In this document: positions 33,784 to 41,777 of the stretch, in pieces
Position numbering within the stretch: position 1 is the first letter of the stretch
Layout: every line of letters begins with the position of its first letter
Assembly (NCBI GenBank): GCA_028824415.1
Contig: JAPPDX010000112.1
Span: 1 to 61,011 of the forward strand
Reading direction: 5' to 3'
Source: a bacterium
GTDB lineage: Bacteria; Actinomycetota; Acidimicrobiia; Acidimicrobiales; CATQHL01
Length of the DNA stretch: 61,011 bases
Made by a program: the position numbers and the translations under genes
Notes under the pieces: model-generated
What the model saw: the letters and a program-made list of their open reading frames with translations, nothing else
The model's database searches: none
What the model was told of the DNA's origin: nothing

Positions 33784-36597
33784 GTGGCCGACCTGCACAG
33801 CTATCCCCCCCATGAGACGTGGCACGACGCCGTGTCGCTGGACGCCAAGGCTTGGCCCCGGCGTGTGGAGCACCATCACACGCTGGTCCCCACCACCTGC
33901 TTCAACTGCGAGGCGGCCTGCGGGCTGGTGTGCCACGTGAACCACGCCACCGGCCGCATCGACCGTATCGAGGGCAACCCGCTGCATCCGGCCAGCCGGG
34001 GATGCAACTGCGCCAAGGGACCGGCGACCCTCAACCAGATCGACGACCACGAGCGCATCCTGTACCCGCTGCGCCGGGCGGGGGAGCGGGGTGGAGGCCG
34101 GTGGGAGCGGGTCAGCTGGGACGAGGCTCTCGCCGACATCGGCGGCCGCATCCGGGCCGCCATTGCCGAGGGCCGCCACAACGAGGTCATGTACCACGTC
34201 GGACGTCCCGGCGAGGACGGCTACGCCGAGCGGGTGCTGCAGTGCTGGGGGGTGGACGGCCACAACAGCCACACCAACATCTGCAGCTCCAACGCCCGCA
34301 TCGGCTACCAGAGCTGGATGGGCCACGACCGCCCGTCGTCGGACTTCGCCCACGCCGAGGTCATATTCCTGATCTCCTCGCATCTCGAGGCCGGCCACTA
34401 CTTCAACCCGCACGCCCAGCGCATCATCGAGGCCCAGGGCGAGGGCGCCACCGTGATCTGCGTCGATCCCCGGCTGTCCAACACGGGTGCCAAGGCCGAC
34501 TTCTGGCTGCCGGCTTGGCCCGGCACCGAGCCCTTCTTGCTGCTGGCCATCGCCCGCCTGCTGCTGGCCGCCGGAACCTGGGAGCGCGACTTCGTGAGGC
34601 GCTGGACCAACTGGGAGGTCTACCTGCGCCAGCGTCACCCCCACCGGCCGGTGGAGTTCGAGTCGGTGGGCCCGGCCCTGCTGGAGGACTACGCCGCTTA
34701 CACCCCCGAGGAGGCCGAGCGGGTCTGCGGCGTGCCCGCGGCCCAGATCACCGAGGTGGCCCGGATCATCGGCGCCCACCGGACGAAGTTCGCCTCGCAC
34801 AACTGGCGGGCTGCGGGTGCGGGCAACCTGGGCGGCTGGCAGACGGCCCGCTGCCTGTTCTTCCTCAACGTGTTGACCGGCTCGGTGGGCACCGTGGGCG
34901 GGACCACCGGTAACGGCTGGAACAAGTACAAGGCGCCCCACCCGCCGGGGGCGCCACCGGTGCAGCACTGGAACGAGCTCAACTGGCCCCGCGAGTACCC
35001 GCTGGCCTACCACGAGATGTCGATCCTGCTGCCCCACTTCCTCCACGAGAACCGGGGCCATCTCGACGTGTATTTCAGCCGGGTCTACAACCCGGTGTGG
35101 ACCAACCCCGACGGGTTCAGCTGGCTGGAGGCCCTCAAGGATCCCGGCAAGGTGGGGTGCCATGTGGCGCTCACGCCCACCTGGTCGGAGACGGCCGTCT
35201 TCGCCGACTACGTGCTGCCGATGGGGGTGGGAGCCGAGCGCCACGACGTGGCCAGCTTCGAGACCCACGCCGGCCGCTGGATCGGCTTCCGCCAGCCGGT
35301 GCTGCGCCGCTACGCCGAGATCCGGGGCGAGGAAGTGGGCCCCGCCTCCCGCACCCACGAGTTCAACCCGGGTGAGGTGTGGGAGGAGAACGAGTTCTGG
35401 ATCGAGCTGTCGTGGCGCATCGATCCCGATGGCTCCCTGGGCATCCGTCGCTGGTTCGAGAGCCCTGCCCGGCCCGGAACGCCGATGAGCGTGGACGAGT
35501 ACTACGGCACCATGTTCGCGGGCGTGCCCGGCCTGGCTGCAGATGCCGAAGCCGCAGGTCAGACCCCGCTGGAGTTCATGCGTGACCGGGGCGCCTACGC
35601 GCTCGAGGGCGACATGTACCTGCCGTACGAGCGCCAGGTGGAGGTGGCCGAACTCGAGGATTGCGACATCGACGATTCCGGAGTCTTCCGCCGCTCCGGC
35701 ACCCCCGGTAGGTGGTCGGGATCGCCGGATGACCTGGCCGGACTGCACCTGCCCGGCCTCGGGGACGGCTCGCCGGCGGTGCAGGTGGACGGCACGGCCC
35801 GGGAGGGCTTCCCGACCCCCTCGCGCAAGCTGGAGTTGTACTCCGAGACGTTGGCGGATTGGGGCTGGCCCGAGTACGCCACGCCCACCTGGATACCGTC
35901 CCACGTGCACTGGGAGGACCTCGACCTCGCCGGAAACGAGCGCATCCTGCTGCCGACGTTCCGCATCCCGACCCTGATCCACACCCGCTCGGCCAACAGC
36001 AAGTGGCTGTCCGAGTTGAGCCATCGCCACCCGCTGTGGATCCACCCCTCCGACGCCGAGGCGCTCGGCATCGAGGTCGGCGGCCTGGTGCGGATCACCA
36101 CCCGCATCGGCCACTTCGTGATCGGCGCTTGGCGCACCGAGGGCATCCGCCCCGGCGTGGTGGCGGCGTCGCATCACATGGGACGCTGGCGCCTGGATGC
36201 CCAGAGCGGCGGCTCGTGGGCGGGCGGCGACGCCGACATCAGCAACGACGGCACGGTCTGGCGGCTGAGACGCAAGGGCCGGCCGGAGCGTCACGCCAGT
36301 GCCGACGACGACACCGAGCGCATCTGGTGGAGCGACACCGGCGTGCACCAGAACCTCACCTTCTGCGTGCAGCCCGACCCGGTCTCGGGCATGCAGTGCT
36401 GGCACCAGCGGGTGCGGGTTGCACCCGCCGAGCCCGGCGACAACTACGGCGACGTGGTCGTCGACACGGCCGAGGCGCGTGCCGCCTACCGGGAGTGGCT
36501 GGCCATGACCCGTCCGGCCCCGGGGCCCGGCGGCCTGCGCCGGCCCCTGTGGTATGCCCGCCCGCTCAAGCCCGCTCCCACCGCCTACGCCCTGTGA
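33784..36597 (+). CDS. soeA: Molybdopterin oxidoreductase catalytic subunit, probable sulfite dehydrogenase SoeA
   Basis: A 937-residue DMSO-reductase-superfamily enzyme. The N-terminal [4Fe-4S] site is CFNCEAACGLVC with a later Cys in GCNCAKGP. Other features are WDEALADIGGRI, a probable Mo-ligand Cys in HTNICSSNAR, ICVDPRLSNTGAKADFWLP and a C-terminal molybdopterin-dinucleotide-binding domain (PLWIHPSDAEALGI, GLVRITTRIGHFV). No twin-arginine signal is present, so it should be cytoplasmic, as SoeA is. Its location between the FeS/anchor fusion and xsc suggests that it oxidises sulfite released from taurine. GTG 33784 is 12 bp after the upstream stop with GGGGAG before it. Confidence 0.82.
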   Translation: MADLHSYPPHETWHDAVSLDAKAWPRRVEHHHTLVPTTCFNCEAACGLVCHVNHATGRIDRIEGNPLHPASRGCNCAKGPATLNQIDDHERILYPLRRAGERGGGRWERVSWDEALADIGGRIRAAIAEGRHNEVMYHVGRPGEDGYAERVLQCWGVDGHNSHTNICSSNARIGYQSWMGHDRPSSDFAHAEVIFLISSHLEAGHYFNPHAQRIIEAQGEGATVICVDPRLSNTGAKADFWLPAWPGTEPFLLLAIARLLLAAGTWERDFVRRWTNWEVYLRQRHPHRPVEFESVGPALLEDYAAYTPEEAERVCGVPAAQITEVARIIGAHRTKFASHNWRAAGAGNLGGWQTARCLFFLNVLTGSVGTVGGTTGNGWNKYKAPHPPGAPPVQHWNELNWPREYPLAYHEMSILLPHFLHENRGHLDVYFSRVYNPVWTNPDGFSWLEALKDPGKVGCHVALTPTWSETAVFADYVLPMGVGAERHDVASFETHAGRWIGFRQPVLRRYAEIRGEEVGPASRTHEFNPGEVWEENEFWIELSWRIDPDGSLGIRRWFESPARPGTPMSVDEYYGTMFAGVPGLAADAEAAGQTPLEFMRDRGAYALEGDMYLPYERQVEVAELEDCDIDDSGVFRRSGTPGRWSGSPDDLAGLHLPGLGDGSPAVQVDGTAREGFPTPSRKLELYSETLADWGWPEYATPTWIPSHVHWEDLDLAGNERILLPTFRIPTLIHTRSANSKWLSELSHRHPLWIHPSDAEALGIEVGGLVRITTRIGHFVIGAWRTEGIRPGVVAASHHMGRWRLDAQSGGSWAGGDADISNDGTVWRLRRKGRPERHASADDDTERIWWSDTGVHQNLTFCVQPDPVSGMQCWHQRVRVAPAEPGDNYGDVVVDTAEARAAYREWLAMTRPAPGPGGLRRPLWYARPLKPAPTAYAL

Positions 36598-36621
36598 TCT
36601 CGTCCAACGGAGGATGAAGAC

Positions 36622-38388
36622 ATGACCCGCATGACCCCCAGTGAGGCGTTCGTGGAGACCATGGTCGCCCACGGCGTCGACACCATCTTCGGCATCATGG
36701 GCAGTGCCTTCATGGACGCCATGGACATCTTCGAGCCGGCCGGCATCGAGCTGGTGCCGGTCGTGCACGAGCAGGGTGCGGCCCACATGGCCGACGGCTT
36801 CAGCCGGGTGAGCGGCCGCCACGGCGTGGTGATCGGCCAGAACGGCCCGGGCATCTCCAACTGCGTGACCGCCGTCGCCGCCGCCTTCTGGGCCCACAGC
36901 CCGGTCGTGATCGTCACACCCGAGGCGGGGACGATGGGCATGGGCCTCGGCGGCTTCCAGGAGGCCAACCAGCTGCCGATGTTCCAGGAGTTCACCAAGT
37001 ACCAGGGCCATGTCAACAACGAGCGCCGCATGGCCGAGCTGACGGCCCGCTGCTTCGATCGGGCGCTCTCGGAGATGGGGCCGACACAGCTCAACATCCC
37101 CCGCGACCGCTTCTACGGCGACATCGACGTGGAGATATCTGCACCACAGCACCTCGACCGGGGTCCGGGCGGTGACCGCAGCCTGGACGCGGCCGCCGAC
37201 CTGCTGGCCGGGGCGACCTTTCCGGTGATGATCGCCGGCGGTGGGGTGGTGATGGGCGACGCCATGGCCGAAACGGTGGCGCTGGCCGAGCGGCTCGGCT
37301 GCCCGGTGGTGAACAGCTATCTGCACAACGACTCGTTCCCGGCGTCGCATCCGCTGTGGTGCGGCCCGCTCGGCTACCAGGGCTCCAAGGCGGCGATGCG
37401 CCTCCTCTCACGGGCCGACGTGGTGCTGGCGCTGGGCACGCGACTGGGCCCGTTCGGCACCCTGCCCCAGCACGGCCTGGACTACTGGCCCGCCGAGGCC
37501 AAAGTGATCCAGGTGGACGCCGACTCCAAGATGCTCGGCCTGGTGAAGCGCATCGACGTGGGGATCTGCGGCGACGCCGGCGCCTCGGCAAGCGCGCTCG
37601 CCCGGCGGTTGGCCGGTCGGGAGCTGGTCTGCGACGACACGAAGGCGCAGCGGGCGGCCGACATCGGCGCCGAGGTGGCCGACTGGGAGGCCGAGCTGGA
37701 CGAATGGACCGAGGAGACCGACGACTTCAGCGTCGACATGATCAAGCAGGCCGCGGCGGAGTCCGACGACTGGATGCACCCCCGCCAAGCATTGCGGGAG
37801 CTCGAGAAGGCGATGCCCCAGCGGGTGATGGTGTCCACCGACATCGGCAACATCAACTCGGTGTCCAACAGCTACCTGCGCTTCGAGGAGCCGCGGTCGT
37901 TCTTCGCGGCGATGAGCTGGGGTAACTGCGGCTACGCGCTGCCCACCATCATCGGGGCCAAGAAGGCCGCGCCCGACCGGCCGGCGGTGGCCTACGTGGG
38001 CGACGGGGCCTGGGCCATGAGCATGGTCGAGACCCTGACAGCGGTACGTCACAACATCCCCGTCACCGCGGTGGTGTTCCACAACCGCCAGTGGGGAGCC
38101 GAGAAGAAGAACCAGGTGGACTTCTACGGTCGCCGCTTCGTGGCCGGCGAACTCGACGGCGGCGAGGACTGGTCCGAGGTGGCCCGGGCCATGGGTGCCG
38201 ACGGGATGCGGGTCCGACACCTCGAAGACGTCGGCCCGGCTCTGACCGCCGCGATCGACGCCCAGATGAACGGCGGCCGGACCACCGTCTTGGAGGTCAT
38301 GTGCACAAAGGAGCTGGGCGACCCGTTCCGCAAGGACGCTCTCAGCCGCCCGGTCCGCTACCTGGAGAAGTACGCCGACTACACCTGA
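36622..38388 (+). CDS. xsc: Sulfoacetaldehyde acetyltransferase
   Basis: A thiamine-diphosphate enzyme that cleaves sulfoacetaldehyde with phosphate to acetyl phosphate and sulfite; 588 residues. The N-terminal catalytic Glu lies in VVHEQGAAHMADGF. The ThDP/Mg motif is YVGDGAWAMSMVETLTAVRHN, and FHNRQWGAEKKNQVDFYGRR is strongly Xsc-like. SFAAMSWGNCGYALPTI-type and GTMGMGLGGFQEANQL segments also fit the family better than acetolactate synthase. ATG 36622 has GGAGG 8 bp upstream. It is the last gene of the taurine cluster. Confidence 0.93.
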   Translation: MTRMTPSEAFVETMVAHGVDTIFGIMGSAFMDAMDIFEPAGIELVPVVHEQGAAHMADGFSRVSGRHGVVIGQNGPGISNCVTAVAAAFWAHSPVVIVTPEAGTMGMGLGGFQEANQLPMFQEFTKYQGHVNNERRMAELTARCFDRALSEMGPTQLNIPRDRFYGDIDVEISAPQHLDRGPGGDRSLDAAADLLAGATFPVMIAGGGVVMGDAMAETVALAERLGCPVVNSYLHNDSFPASHPLWCGPLGYQGSKAAMRLLSRADVVLALGTRLGPFGTLPQHGLDYWPAEAKVIQVDADSKMLGLVKRIDVGICGDAGASASALARRLAGRELVCDDTKAQRAADIGAEVADWEAELDEWTEETDDFSVDMIKQAAAESDDWMHPRQALRELEKAMPQRVMVSTDIGNINSVSNSYLRFEEPRSFFAAMSWGNCGYALPTIIGAKKAAPDRPAVAYVGDGAWAMSMVETLTAVRHNIPVTAVVFHNRQWGAEKKNQVDFYGRRFVAGELDGGEDWSEVARAMGADGMRVRHLEDVGPALTAAIDAQMNGGRTTVLEVMCTKELGDPFRKDALSRPVRYLEKYADYT

Positions 38389-38454
38389 TCGTCGGGCTCG
38401 CCGCCACGCCGATTCGATAATCTCCGAATCCGCCATCCCGGACTTGGATCGAAA

Positions 38455-38532
38455 GTGAAGTATGCCTTCGAGCCCGAGATCCTCCGGGAGGTGGCCCGTT
38501 CCCATCTGGATCTGCCCCAGGAGGAGATGATC
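38455..38532 (+). pseudogene. Possible remnant of an ERG2/sigma-receptor-like gene
   Basis: A short stretch reading MKYAFEPEILREVAR...LDLPQEEM looks like the beginning of a C-8 sterol isomerase (ERG2)-like protein. After that the frame turns into a low-complexity Arg/Ser/Gly sequence with no conserved content. I treat it as a decayed fragment in the 376-bp gap after xsc; the family identification rests on about 25 residues from memory and is weak. The remainder of the gap to 38730 holds nothing else I can support. Confidence 0.25.
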
Positions 38533-38734
38533 CCCCGCGATCACTCGGGATCTCGCCGAGGCCGGCGTTTCGCACGCGCCTTCAGCGATGTCTGCGAGTG
38601 CCGAGCGTCGGCCTCTGGCAGTGCGGGCTGCTCCGCCGGGTGGTCGCGAACTGGCCGGGAAGCGCGATTGCCTGCAACGACGGCAGAGAGGGTTGGAGCA
38701 CCTGCTTGAGTCTCGGCCAGCCAGACGCAATGCA

Positions 38735-38758
38735 GTATGCATACCAAGACCGTATACT
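38735..38758 (+). promoter_or_regulatory. Leaderless promoter and palindromic operator of the RHH-MazF pair
   Basis: TATACT at 38753-38758 is a good -10 box whose expected start point falls on the antitoxin ATG at 38765, implying a leaderless mRNA. A perfect 10-bp palindrome GTATGCATAC at 38735-38744 lies just upstream, where an RHH antitoxin could bind for autoregulation. No clear -35 box is seen. Confidence 0.5.
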
Positions 38759-38764
38759 AACCGC

Positions 38765-39013
38765 ATGGTCCAGATTGCTGTCCGGCTCGACGACGAACTC
38801 GTTGCCCAGGTCGATCGCCTCGTGCGGAGCGGTGTCGTCGACTCACGCTCGCAGGCGGTACGCGAGGGCTTGTGGGCACTCGTGGACCAGCGGCGGCGAC
38901 GCGCAGTGGGGGAGGCGATCGTGGAGGGATACAGCCGGCTCCCTCAGACCGAGGACGAGACATCCTGGAATGACGAGGCGACCGCCGCCATGATCGCGGA
39001 GGAGCCCTGGTGA
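38765..39013 (+). CDS. Ribbon-helix-helix antitoxin
   Basis: An 82-residue antitoxin. The N-terminal RHH DNA-binding motif is MVQIAVRLDDELVAQVDRLVRSG followed by SRSQAVREGLWALVD (split here at Gly). The C-terminal tail is acidic (PQTEDETSWNDEAT) and probably masks the toxin. The GTGA overlap with the MazF-like gene makes translation coupled. The gene has no room for a Shine-Dalgarno if the promoter at 38753 is used. A homologue of MazE/CopG-type antitoxins rather than AbrB-type MazE. Confidence 0.88.
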   Translation: MVQIAVRLDDELVAQVDRLVRSGVVDSRSQAVREGLWALVDQRRRRAVGEAIVEGYSRLPQTEDETSWNDEATAAMIAEEPW

Positions 39014-39318
39014 CACCTGCCCAAGGCGACATCTGGTGGGCTGAGGCCGAGGACCGGCGGCGACCGGTTCTGGTGGTCACCCGCGATGAGGCCATCCCGG
39101 TGCTGGCCAGGATTCTGGTCGCCCCAGTGACCCGCACCGTGCGAGGCATCCCCACCGAACTGCCCCTCGATTCCGACGACGGTCTGCCCCAGCCCTGCGC
39201 GGCGTCTTTCGACAACCTTCAGCCGATTCGCAAGTCGTTCCTGACCGACCGTGTGGGCTCAATCCGCAACCGTCGCCACGAGATCTGCGCAACCCTCGAG
39301 GCCCTCGCCGATTGCTGA
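39010..39318 (+). CDS. mazF: MazF/PemK-family mRNA interferase toxin
   Basis: A 102-residue endoribonuclease toxin. Typical MazF segments are QGDIWWAEAEDRRRPVLVVTRD, ILVAPVTRTVRGIPTELPL, SFDNLQPIRKSFLTDRVG and RRHEICATLEALADC. The conserved catalytic Arg and Thr/Ser region (APVTRTVRG) is intact, so it should be active. The GTG start overlaps the antitoxin stop. The target motif cannot be predicted from sequence. Confidence 0.92.
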   Translation: MTPAQGDIWWAEAEDRRRPVLVVTRDEAIPVLARILVAPVTRTVRGIPTELPLDSDDGLPQPCAASFDNLQPIRKSFLTDRVGSIRNRRHEICATLEALADC

Positions 39319-39374
39319 CGGTCGACCCGGCGACTCAGCCACAACAGCCGCCGGCCCAGCGGCTCTCCGCGTCT

Positions 39375-39484
39375 CGTACCCCCCCTGGGTACGACCGATG
39401 CGGTGCCAAATGGCCTCTGACCTGCGGAGATAGCGAACTCTTCGAGTCTCGTTATGACTATCGTTATGCGATGGCTCTTGGGCA
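39375..39484 (-). pseudogene. Remnant A of a secreted-protein N-terminal segment, with CGTACC..GGTACG palindrome
   Basis: On the minus strand this reads HRITIVITRLEEFAISAGQ...FGTAS followed by the palindrome at 39375-39393. The same arrangement occurs at 50690-50800, where it reads YRISIVITGLDDLAVSPGQ...FKPICSYPGG within a lipoprotein frame. The two DNA stretches are about 70% identical over ~105 bp by eye. The palindrome with its 3' flank (to about 39420) is nearly identical to 55298-55338. I interpret it as decayed coding sequence, not a functional gene. Confidence 0.5.
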
Positions 39485-39670
39485 TGTTCGGCATGCGACT
39501 GTTCAGGTTGATCCAGAAAATCCAATGGCTGAACCCGCCCCGTCGTTGCCGCGTCGTCATGGCCCGCGATCACGCAACCTAGAGGTGTGGACTTGGGAAG
39601 GTTCACCAGGTTGCGGAAGTGTGGCTGCGGACCTGCGCGCCGCTTGAAGGCTCAATAGTCGCGTACCTCG

Positions 39671-40140
39671 CTACTTGATCCCGTAGTAGTTGGCGGTGGT
39701 GTCGTCGGGGCCGGTGGCTCTGACGTAGGCGCCGTTGCCGGGTGAGTCGAGCGAAGTTCAAGAAGCACGGCCCGCGGCTCACAGCCGATCCGTCGGCGTC
39801 GACGGCGATCGAGAACGTCCAGAACACAGACGGTCCCACGTCCCACCAGCCGTAGTGGGTGCACGACACGGTGTCGGCGCGGGGCGCGAACCCACCGAGG
39901 TCACATCCAGATGGCGGCACGTCGGCGTGTCCGGCGCGCACGGCATCCCCCTGACTCTCACCCACCGCTGTTGGCCCAAGGGCACCGCGGGACAACACCA
40001 CCGAATCGGCCGGTGTGGCTGGCTCGAGGATCGGCTGTTGGCCACCGTCGGCGCTCACGTCCAAGGAAAACGAACTCCAGCGGGTGATGGCGCCGACTGC
40101 GCACAACCCGTAGTCCCCGCTGGCACACCATGAGCGTCCG
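39671..40140 (-). pseudogene. Frameshifted remnant of a secreted protein
   Basis: The minus strand encodes a continuous stretch SWCASGDYGLCAVGAITRW ... THYGWWDVGPSVFWTFSIAVD ... DGSAVSRGPC. Near 39755 the frame breaks, and the plausible end SPGNGAYVRATGPDD...NYYGIK lies in another frame that has a TGA just upstream. Paired cysteines and aromatic-rich strands suggest an exported domain, but I do not recognise the family. No start codon or signal peptide is visible. It lies in the 1.08-kb gap between mazF and the radical SAM operon. Confidence 0.45.
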
Positions 40141-40164
40141 AGCGGTCTTCTGCTGATCTGTTAC

Positions 40165-40194
40165 TTGACTAGAATGAGATTGCAATTCTAGATA
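40165..40194 (+). promoter_or_regulatory. Promoter with embedded inverted repeat, upstream of the radical SAM operon
   Basis: TTGACT (40165-40170) and TAGATA (40189-40194) are 18 bp apart, a strong sigma70-like pair. A perfect inverted repeat CTAGAAT-N9-ATTCTAG (40169-40175 and 40185-40191) fills the spacer and overlaps both boxes, as expected for a repressor site. The start point would be about 195 bp upstream of the operon's first ATG. Confidence 0.55.
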
Positions 40195-40200
40195 TTATTG

Positions 40201-40394
40201 GAAGGATGTCTTGCAGAAAGCGCGAAGGGTGGGTTCGCAACACCGACCGCGGCGAGCCGGTCGGAGGGGAGCCGACAGGAGGCCGTCGCGCTGGCAGAGG
40301 CCGAACTCGTCGGGGAGATTCGACACCGTCACGGTGCTGTCGGATTGCAATGAGCGTCGGTTGCTCGGAGCGCCGCGAATGAGGCCGGAGGCGT
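40201..40394 (+). other. Long leader or decayed segment before the radical SAM operon
   Basis: About 190 bp without a gene. The part around 40240-40340 resembles 50480-50585: both carry CACCGACCGCGGCGAG-like and GAACTCGTCG-like stretches in the same orientation, so part of it is repeated, decayed sequence. No riboswitch signature that I can recognise (for example a cobalamin box) is present. GGAGG at 40387-40391 serves the following ATG. Confidence 0.4.
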
Positions 40395-41777
40395 ATGGAT
40401 CCTGATTGGCGACCAGCAACCGGGGAACGCTGCGCATCCCGGGCGCTCAGAATTGCCCTGCTGTCACCGCGAGGCCCTCTGTACAAGCACCGCAGTGGCA
40501 TCTGGAAGAAGTCGCTGCGCTATGCGCCATTGACACTGACGACCCTGGCCTCGCTGATCCCACGAGACATGGACGCCGAGGTAATCCTGATTGACGAGGG
40601 CATCACCGAGACCCCTTTGGACTTGGACGCCGATCTGATCGGGATCAGCGCCATTACGGGCACTGCGCCGCGCTCCTACAGCCTGGCCGACCACTTCCGC
40701 TCCAGGGGAATTCCCGTCGTGCTGGGCGGAGTGCACCCGACTCTCGTGCCGCAAGAAGCGGCGGAGCACGCGGACTCGATCGTCGTCGGGTATGCCGAGC
40801 AGACCTGGCCTCAGCTGCTCCGCGACTTTGTCGGCGGCGCGATGCGGGAGCGGTACGACCAGGATCCGAATCTGAGTCTGGCGGATCTGCCCTTCCCACG
40901 CCGAGATCTGCTCCCGTCCCGCCACTACGTGACGATGAACACCGTCGAGGCCACGCGGGGCTGCATACACAGTTGCCGGTTCTGTGTCGTGCCGTCCGCT
41001 TGGGGACGACCGCTGCAACGGCCCGTTGGCGACGTTGTGGCGGACATCAAGCAGATGCGAATGCGAAGGCTGATCTTCCTGGATCTCAATCTCATCGCCG
41101 ATGTCGACTACGCCAAGGAACTGTTTACGGAGCTGGCGACCCTGAAGCTCAAGTGGGGCGGGCTCACAACCACGATGATCGCCTGGGATGATGAGCTGCT
41201 CGACCTGGCCGCCCGCAGCGGCTGCCGCGGGTTGCTGCTCGGATTCGAGTCTTTATCCCGGGGCTCTCTGGCCGAGACCCGCAAGTCGTTCAACATGCGG
41301 ACGGACTACTACGACGTCGTACGCCGGCTCCACGAGCGAGGCATCAGCATCATGGGCTGCTTCGTCTTCGGCTTCGACGGCGACACCCCCGACGTGTTCG
41401 AGCAGACCGTGGACTTCGTGATGGACGTCAACATCGACCTTCCCAGGTACGCGATCCTGACGCCGTTCCCGAGCACTCCGCTTTTCCGGCAGTTGGAGAA
41501 CGAAGGTCGCATCCTCACGAGGGACTGGAGTCTGTACGACGGCCAGCACGTGGTCCATGAACCCATGCAGATGAGTCCCGAATGGCTGCTGTCGGGGACG
41601 GAATGGGCGTGGAAGCGCACCTATGAGCACCGTTCGATTGCCAAGAGGCTGCTGTGCTCGCGCATCCAAATGCCGACGCTGTACGCCGCGAACTTGGGCT
41701 ACCGGTTCTACGCCAACAATCTGAGCACCTTCTACAACTGCGACTGGGTTGTGCGGCGCGAGCGGGCCGCGGCATGA
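40395..41777 (+). CDS. B12-binding-domain radical SAM enzyme 1
   Basis: A 460-residue enzyme of the cobalamin-binding radical SAM class. The N-terminal B12-like domain (about 20-150) includes IALLSPRGPLYKH, DLIGISAITGTAP and VVLGGVHPTLVPQEA. The radical SAM cluster motif CxxxCxxC is in VEATRGCIHSCRFCVV at about residues 185-200. The barrel follows with FLDLNLIADVDYAKELF, LLLGFESLSRGSLAETRKSFN and YAILTPFPSTPLFRQLENEG. Such enzymes do methylations, cyclisations and C-C bond formation on lipids, peptides and antibiotics. It is first in a five-gene operon and overlaps the next radical SAM gene by 4 bp (ATGA). Confidence 0.9.
   Translation: MDPDWRPATGERCASRALRIALLSPRGPLYKHRSGIWKKSLRYAPLTLTTLASLIPRDMDAEVILIDEGITETPLDLDADLIGISAITGTAPRSYSLADHFRSRGIPVVLGGVHPTLVPQEAAEHADSIVVGYAEQTWPQLLRDFVGGAMRERYDQDPNLSLADLPFPRRDLLPSRHYVTMNTVEATRGCIHSCRFCVVPSAWGRPLQRPVGDVVADIKQMRMRRLIFLDLNLIADVDYAKELFTELATLKLKWGGLTTTMIAWDDELLDLAARSGCRGLLLGFESLSRGSLAETRKSFNMRTDYYDVVRRLHERGISIMGCFVFGFDGDTPDVFEQTVDFVMDVNIDLPRYAILTPFPSTPLFRQLENEGRILTRDWSLYDGQHVVHEPMQMSPEWLLSGTEWAWKRTYEHRSIAKRLLCSRIQMPTLYAANLGYRFYANNLSTFYNCDWVVRRERAAA

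Noticed and set aside
33766..37350. A 1194-codon open frame on the minus strand opposite the molybdopterin and xsc genes
   Set aside because: It is the antisense shadow of two clear genes in very GC-rich DNA, is rich in Val/His/Arg/Gly/Ala low-complexity sequence, and has no domain motif.
40201..40394. Cobalamin riboswitch expected before B12-dependent genes
   Set aside because: I looked for a recognisable B12-box core and hairpin arrangement and found none; the segment instead resembles decayed sequence at 50.5 kb.
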